Positions 16,967 through 20,860 of a DNA stretch of 20,860 bases are shown piece after piece (within the stretch, counting starts at the first letter, position 1; each line of letters opens with the position of its first letter). This stretch comes from Asparagopsis taxiformis (taxonomy: Eukaryota > Rhodophyta > Florideophyceae > Bonnemaisoniales > Bonnemaisoniaceae). The position numbers and the translations under genes were made by a program. Location: assembly GCA_030407315.1 (NCBI GenBank), contig JALQPE010003287.1, positions 1 to 20,860 on the forward strand. Reading direction: 5' to 3'. A model generated the notes under the pieces. That model ran no database searches. It saw nothing but the letters and a program-made list of their open reading frames with translations, and was not told the origin of the DNA.

Positions 16967-17600
16967 AGGCGTGCACTGGTTCAAAAAGTTTGGACTGCCC
17001 CATCGGTCGTACTTTGGCGCATTTACATGCATCGGAGAACGACCAAGGAGGTAGAGCAGCAATCGCTGTTGGCTGAGCGTCCAAACTGGAGGGCTTGGGG
17101 CAATGGTTCTATAGCAGTCATTTATAGGACGCCCACCGTTGATGACTGAGATCCACGGTGGGTTTAGTATTCATGGTGTTGTCCTGCATTGGCGGACGTC
17201 GAAGACGAGTACTTCCAGTGAGCGTCCAAGGTGAACAGCTCAGCAGAGGAGGATTATGATGGGATGTGAAGGCATGGATGAGGCCAGCAGGAACGTTTCT
17301 GCAAGATGGGCGTGAGTGGGTAAGTGAGCGGGGAGGGCCGCTCGGGGCGCTTGGTAGCTTCTGGGGCCGTTGTGGCCAAATTAGAATCAAGCCTATGTCC
17401 GGCGGACGTCCTGAATTGCTTTATTTTTTGGGCTATTCTCAAAAACATGCACATGTGAACATGTTTTTTGAGATGGGGGTGTGCCGTACGGCACTTTCGA
17501 CCGCCCAAATCGATGTATTTTTGCATTTTTTTTCTGACTGAAATTTTAGAATTTCTGGGCTCGCCAGCAATGCAATTGCGCTGGTCATTCACCGGACGTC
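16967..17600 (+). repeat. Large inverted repeat, left arm
   Basis: This 634-bp arm matches, in inverted orientation, 20229-20860 at the end of the window. The outer end is AGGCGTGCACTGGT and the inner end is TCACCGGACGTC, after which the two sides diverge. Differences noted by eye are few: a T/A at about 16981 and several single-base indels. The arm contains palindromic module copy 3 and a CCCACCGT/ACGGTGGG inverted pair (17132-17139 and 17155-17162). A 90-codon open frame on - (17118-17390) has a length-matched counterpart in the other arm, but the middle part is read in different frames in the two arms, so it is unlikely to be a constrained protein. Confidence 0.95.
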
Positions 17601-17607
17601 CATTTCC
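17361..17607. repeat. Palindromic module, copy 3 (inside left arm)
   Basis: This has the same order as copies 1 and 2: GGGGCCGTTGTGGCCAAATT, GGGCTATTCTC, hairpin (17438-17472, one extra T in the right arm), TGCCGTACGGCA, AAATTTTAGAATTTCTGGGC, CCGGACGTCC. The variable part near the start instead contains GTCCGGCGGACGTCC, itself rich in GACGTC. Confidence 0.9.
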
Positions 17608-17819
17608 ATTTCAGATCTACTGGTTGCACTAGGCCTGAAAGTGTTTCTGGATAGGGCCGAATAACGACCTGGGCAGCACGCACTGCGTAAGATGATCTGT
17701 GTGATGCAGACTGCAAGGATTTCTATGGTGATTCTGGCTGGGGAATGTGGTAAGCTTGATTGTTGCGTGGCTTTGTATCTCCTTGCCTGCCATTTTGCTT
17801 GGATATTTACACGAGCGAT

Positions 17820-18047
17820 CAAACCGAAGACGCCGACTCGGCACAACTACCAACTCTCCTAGCTTCGAGTCAGCGCCATCTAATTGCAACTTGTGACACT
17901 CAAGACGAATACGTTGTGCTGATCTCTGCAATGAAAATTGAGTTAGTGCTGCAGTTCTTTTGGTCGATGCCAATATGCAGGGATACTGTTTACACCTTTT
18001 GGGAGTCAAGAAGTTCTCAGATTGCAAATCAAATCAGATCATGGTAG
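17820..18047 (+). pseudogene. Possible Ty1/copia-like RNase H remnant
   Basis: A + strand frame contains SSQRHLIATCDTQDEYVVLI followed by SAMKIELVLQFF, about 17865-17961. It resembles the C-terminal RNase H region of copia polyproteins, where a Ser/Lys-Gln stretch leads into a Thr-x-Glu-Ala-Glu-Tyr-Val-Ala-Leu motif and an Ala at the start of the next helix. The match is short and partial, the flanking motifs (such as the upstream Asp-Ala-Asp-Trp) are not seen, and no LTR or integrase was found. It lies inside the large inverted repeat. An unrelated origin is quite possible. Confidence 0.3.
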
Positions 18048-19400
18048 AATATCTGACTTTTCTCTCTTCCCTTCACCACATCTGCATCCGGAGCTGAGCC
18101 AAGCTGAGCTGGAGGGAACCCGGCCGCTGACCCCTGTCATTCTCATAAAAATCTTTAATGCAATACTATTCGTGTATGGTAATGTAAGTGCTAATGAAAA
18201 TGTATACAAGTCTAGAATAAACGTTGCAGTGGTTCTTTGTAGCTATCGATACTTGCTAAAAATCTGTAGCTTTTGCTTCTCGCATGGACGAGTTGCAGTC
18301 TTTGTGTTTGTTTCATTTCTGCCACAAACGAGAGGCAATCAGGGTCTGTGTGCACATAGAGAATGATTTAATATATGCGCTCATTGCCGTCGTAGATACT
18401 TTTAACAATGGCCAGTACGTTTCTCTCGGCCGCCGCCGGGTACGGTCGGACTGAAAGATCGGGGAGATGTGTGGAGAGTAGTGTTTGGATAGAGACGAAC
18501 GTTGTGATGGATGGAATGGTGATGATTTCATGCTGAAGCGATGGGAGATGGATGGATATGGTTGAATGAAATCTAGTATTCCGAAGGAGGCCTTTTCTCG
18601 AGGAAGAGGCATTATATTCTCACAAAGCATGTAGATACTGGTTTCCAGTTTGGTATGCTATTGTAGCTCAATTCACATCTTATCTACACGTACGTATGGA
18701 GAGAGATCCAAGTGTGCGTGGCACAAGTCCAACGGTGAAACAACGCAGTATGAAACTACCACAGATAAGGCGGCGTACAAAATCCTCGACTCAAGGCAGC
18801 TCTCAGGCTTTTCGTGAGCACCGACTTCGTTCCACCAAGATGTTGCGGAAATATGTGCTGGTCTAACTTGATACGACCATTGGACAGTTTTGCTCTCTAA
18901 GCAATGAGCGAAAAATCAATGATTGCGCGTGTCGTCGGTACGGTCTTGTAATGTTGGCTCAACCAATAACATCTAACGTTGAGTTATCCACCCTCCGCCG
19001 TGTCGTGTCGTAAATTTGCACAGAAAATTTGTTTCAAATCTTTGCTCCAATTATCAGCTCAAATACGGCATTGATCTCCAGCTTCATCTGGACAGAAACA
19101 CCGATCGCTCGATGTCTGTCTCAGATAAACCGCAGTCAAACGCCATGCGGAAAGTTTCATCATCGCTTCCCGTTGCGACTGAATCTGCAAACGCCACACA
19201 AAAATTTGCCCTTTCCGCGTCCGGAACGAACGCCGACTACATGTCGTCAGGTTCCTGATCGACTGGATCGATGGAGCTTGCTCTGCAGGAGAGCAGGACA
19301 GGCGGTTTGTTATGCCTGGACAATTTCCATACCGATCTCCCTTCTTGAGTGCAAAATTACGAGTCTAGAAATTGACCTGCATCGGCTGCTGTATCACATC
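18048..19400. other. Inverted-repeat interior, no gene supported
   Basis: This is mixed-composition sequence with several open frames of 60-130 codons on both strands (for example 18313-18630 on - and 19029-19415 on +). None has a domain that I recognise and none clearly continues as exons. A 6-base inverted pair CTCAAC/GTTGAG occurs near 18958-18983. The region may hold intron-containing gene remnants that I cannot resolve. Confidence 0.4.
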
Positions 19401-19404
19401 TGTG

Positions 19405-20043
19405 CTAAGGATTGATGATACCCGTACCGCTGAGAAATTGCAGCTCTGGTAACGTGGGGATGATGTGCTGAACACGCAGAACGCTGATCCATAACGGGAC
19501 TGCTTCATAGGCATAGTACGGAATGTATTGAGACAGCCCAAGCGAATTCAGGAGGGAGCACCAGGGCAGTGCGCGGTGACTCAGCAGATACCAGTGGGTG
19601 AGTGGTCTAAATGGGGCTACACACGAGTTTGTCAATGAACAGTCTAGTTTAGTTTGGAAATGTGTCGGATGGATGGTATGTTGTAAATGTCGACAGATTT
19701 GAGGAAGCGATAGAAGCAATCAGCACCGTGTAGTTGCATCAAGGCTTTAGTGGCCATTGCTAGAGAACTTTCTCCAATGCCCTTATTGCAGGATGGGCAG
19801 AAAACCCGGCCGGTTTCGAGATTGAAGAATTCATTGCGCAGATTGAATGAATGCAATTGACGGAGAATGCAGAAGTATACAATGGTATCGTTTTGCAGGG
19901 TGACGTAGGGGAAACATGTTGGGCTTGTTGGAAATGCTGAGAGCGATGATGAGATCCAGTCGTTTCCGTCGTAGATGGCAGTGCTTATTTTCTGCACGGC
20001 TAGCTTGTCTGCTGGGCGACTGGGCGGTATTGGCGTACGATGA
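19405..20043 (-). CDS. Unrecognised gene or gene fragment, frame broken once
   Basis: The - strand is open from a TAA near 20043 down to a stop at 19644, with no ATG upstream of the coding-like part; a CACCAG acceptor-like site at about 20032 would allow an upstream exon. The protein has AIYDGNDWISSSLSAF, a CPSCNKGIGES segment (one CX2C pair) and ADCFYRFLKSVDIYNIPS. Around 19650-19700 an overlapping frame takes over and stays open to 19405, with an aromatic-rich C-terminus (THWYLLSHRALPWCSLL, YIPYYAYEAVPLWISVL). Together they give about 200 residues with a normal-looking mix of amino acids. I do not recognise the family. A short intron, a frameshift or assembly error could explain the break. 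It lies about 190 bp inside the right inverted-repeat arm. Confidence 0.4.
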
Positions 20044-20228
20044 AGCGGGACTGGTGGTGTTTAAATGACATTTTTTTTTGAAGATGGATGTATGTGTGCG
20101 ACTAGAATGTAGTAAGAGCATGAAAATGTTTATGTTTGATGGGCGTCGCATGTTGGGGGACTTTATGTCGTGTGTGGCAATAATGTATCAGGTATTTGAA
20201 GCAGACAGCAATCGCTTGAGCGCATATA

Positions 20229-20467
20229 GACGTCCGGTGAATGACCAGCGCAATTGCATTGCTGGCGAGCCCAGAATTCTAAAATTTCAGTCAGAAAAAA
20301 AATGCAAAAATACATCGATTTGGGGCGGTCGAAAGTGCCGTACGGCACACCCCCATCTCAAAAACATGTTCACATGTGCATGTTTTTGAGAATAGCCCAA
20401 AAAATAAAGCAATTCAGGACGTCTGCCGGACATAGGCTTGATTCTAATTTGGCCACAACGGCCCCAG
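20229..20467 (-). repeat. Palindromic module, copy 4 (inverted)
   Basis: This is the reverse complement of the module found at 15830, 16332 and 17361. The hairpin is at 20357-20390, with arms CTCAAAAACATG and CATGTTTTTGAG, and the TGCCGTACGGCA palindrome is near 20337-20348. It is closest to copy 3, as expected from the arm duplication. Confidence 0.9.
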
Positions 20468-20860
20468 AAGCTACCAAGCGCCCCGAGCGGCCCCTCCCCG
20501 CTCACTTATCCCACTCACGCCCATCTTGCAGAAACGTTCCTGCTGGCCTCATCCATGCCTTCACATCCACATCATAATCCTCTGCTGAGCTGTTCACCTT
20601 GGACGCTCACTGGAAGTACTCGTCTTCGACGTCCGCCAATGCAGGACAACACCATGAATACTAAACCCACCGTGGATCTCAGTCATCAACGGTGGGCGTC
20701 CTATAAATGACTGCTATAGAACCATTGCCCCAAGCCCTCCAGTTTGGACGCTCAGCCAACAGTGATTGCTGCTCTACCTCCTTGGTCGTTCTCCGATGCA
20801 TGTAAATGCGCCAAAGTACGACCGATGGGCAGTCCAAACTTTTTGTACCAGTGCACGCCT
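20229..20860 (-). repeat. Large inverted repeat, right arm (runs off the window)
   Basis: This is the reverse complement of 16967-17600, beginning GACGTCCGGTGAATGACCAG and still matching at the last base of the window. The full arm may therefore be longer on this side, but the left arm sequence outside 16967 cannot be compared. It contains the inverted fourth copy of the palindromic module and the CCCACCGT/ACGGTGGG pair at 20666-20696. By eye, indel differences from the left arm lie near 17293, 17330 and 17255 in left-arm coordinates. Confidence 0.95.

Noticed and set aside
16745..17149. 134-codon + strand frame with Cys/Val-rich middle
   Set aside because: The middle is the TTTGTGTG microsatellite and the rest has no recognisable domain.
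17118..17390. 90-codon frame present in both inverted-repeat arms
   Set aside because: Ends agree, but the middle third is read in different frames in the two arms owing to single-base indels whose sum restores the frame. That is not the pattern of a protein under selection.

Overview
This window reads as the left end of a eukaryotic chromosome. It opens with about 440 bp of C-rich telomere repeat (mostly CCCCTAAT on the + strand), then runs through roughly 5 kb of layered subtelomeric repeats. Next come the 3' third of a large-subunit (28S-type) rRNA gene on the - strand and a decayed LINE retrotransposon on the + strand. Further satellite arrays and a palindrome-rich repeat region follow, ending in a large inverted duplication that reaches the window edge. 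The 28S sequence has the sarcin-ricin loop and other core elements in a fungal/opisthokont-like form. The LINE ORF1 resembles, from memory, ORF1 proteins of early-diverging fungal LINEs. I therefore lean to a fungus or other unicellular opisthokont, but cannot name a genus. No tRNA, no CRISPR and no intact host gene is visible.

Layout. 1-444 telomere. 445-1000 spacer. 1003-1480 a ~150-bp pyrimidine-rich tandem repeat that decays to about 2300. 2491-2881 a dense CACGTG array. 2973-3041 three CCAAT boxes spaced exactly 32 bp. 3603-3918 a TTACAG/CTGTAA array. 4305-4478 four small stem-loops with one loop sequence and different stems. 4600-5360 T-rich degenerate repeats. 5374-5586 spacer repeats carrying a motif identical to the universal SSU rRNA core. 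5655-6689 the 28S 3' fragment, which stops at or within a few bases of the classical R1 retrotransposon target site.

6921 to about 12230 is an APE-type LINE: ORF1 with zinc finger and coiled coil, ORF2 with endonuclease and reverse transcriptase. It is broken by many frameshifts and several stops. 12459-12878 holds a 12-bp inverted repeat and a 43-bp tandem array. 12999-13142 is a 24-bp tandem array. 13455-14900 is a G-depleted higher-order repeat with alternating ~215 and ~353 bp subunits.

15600-17607 contains copies of a palindrome-rich module. Its third copy lies inside the left arm of an inverted repeat (16967-17600), and its fourth copy, inverted, lies in the right arm (20229-20860). 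The arms are nearly identical and flank 2.63 kb. That interior holds a possible copia-like RNase H remnant and one unrecognised reading frame on the - strand. Nothing here forms an operon-like unit. The interest lies in the repeat architecture and in the rDNA/retroelement junction.
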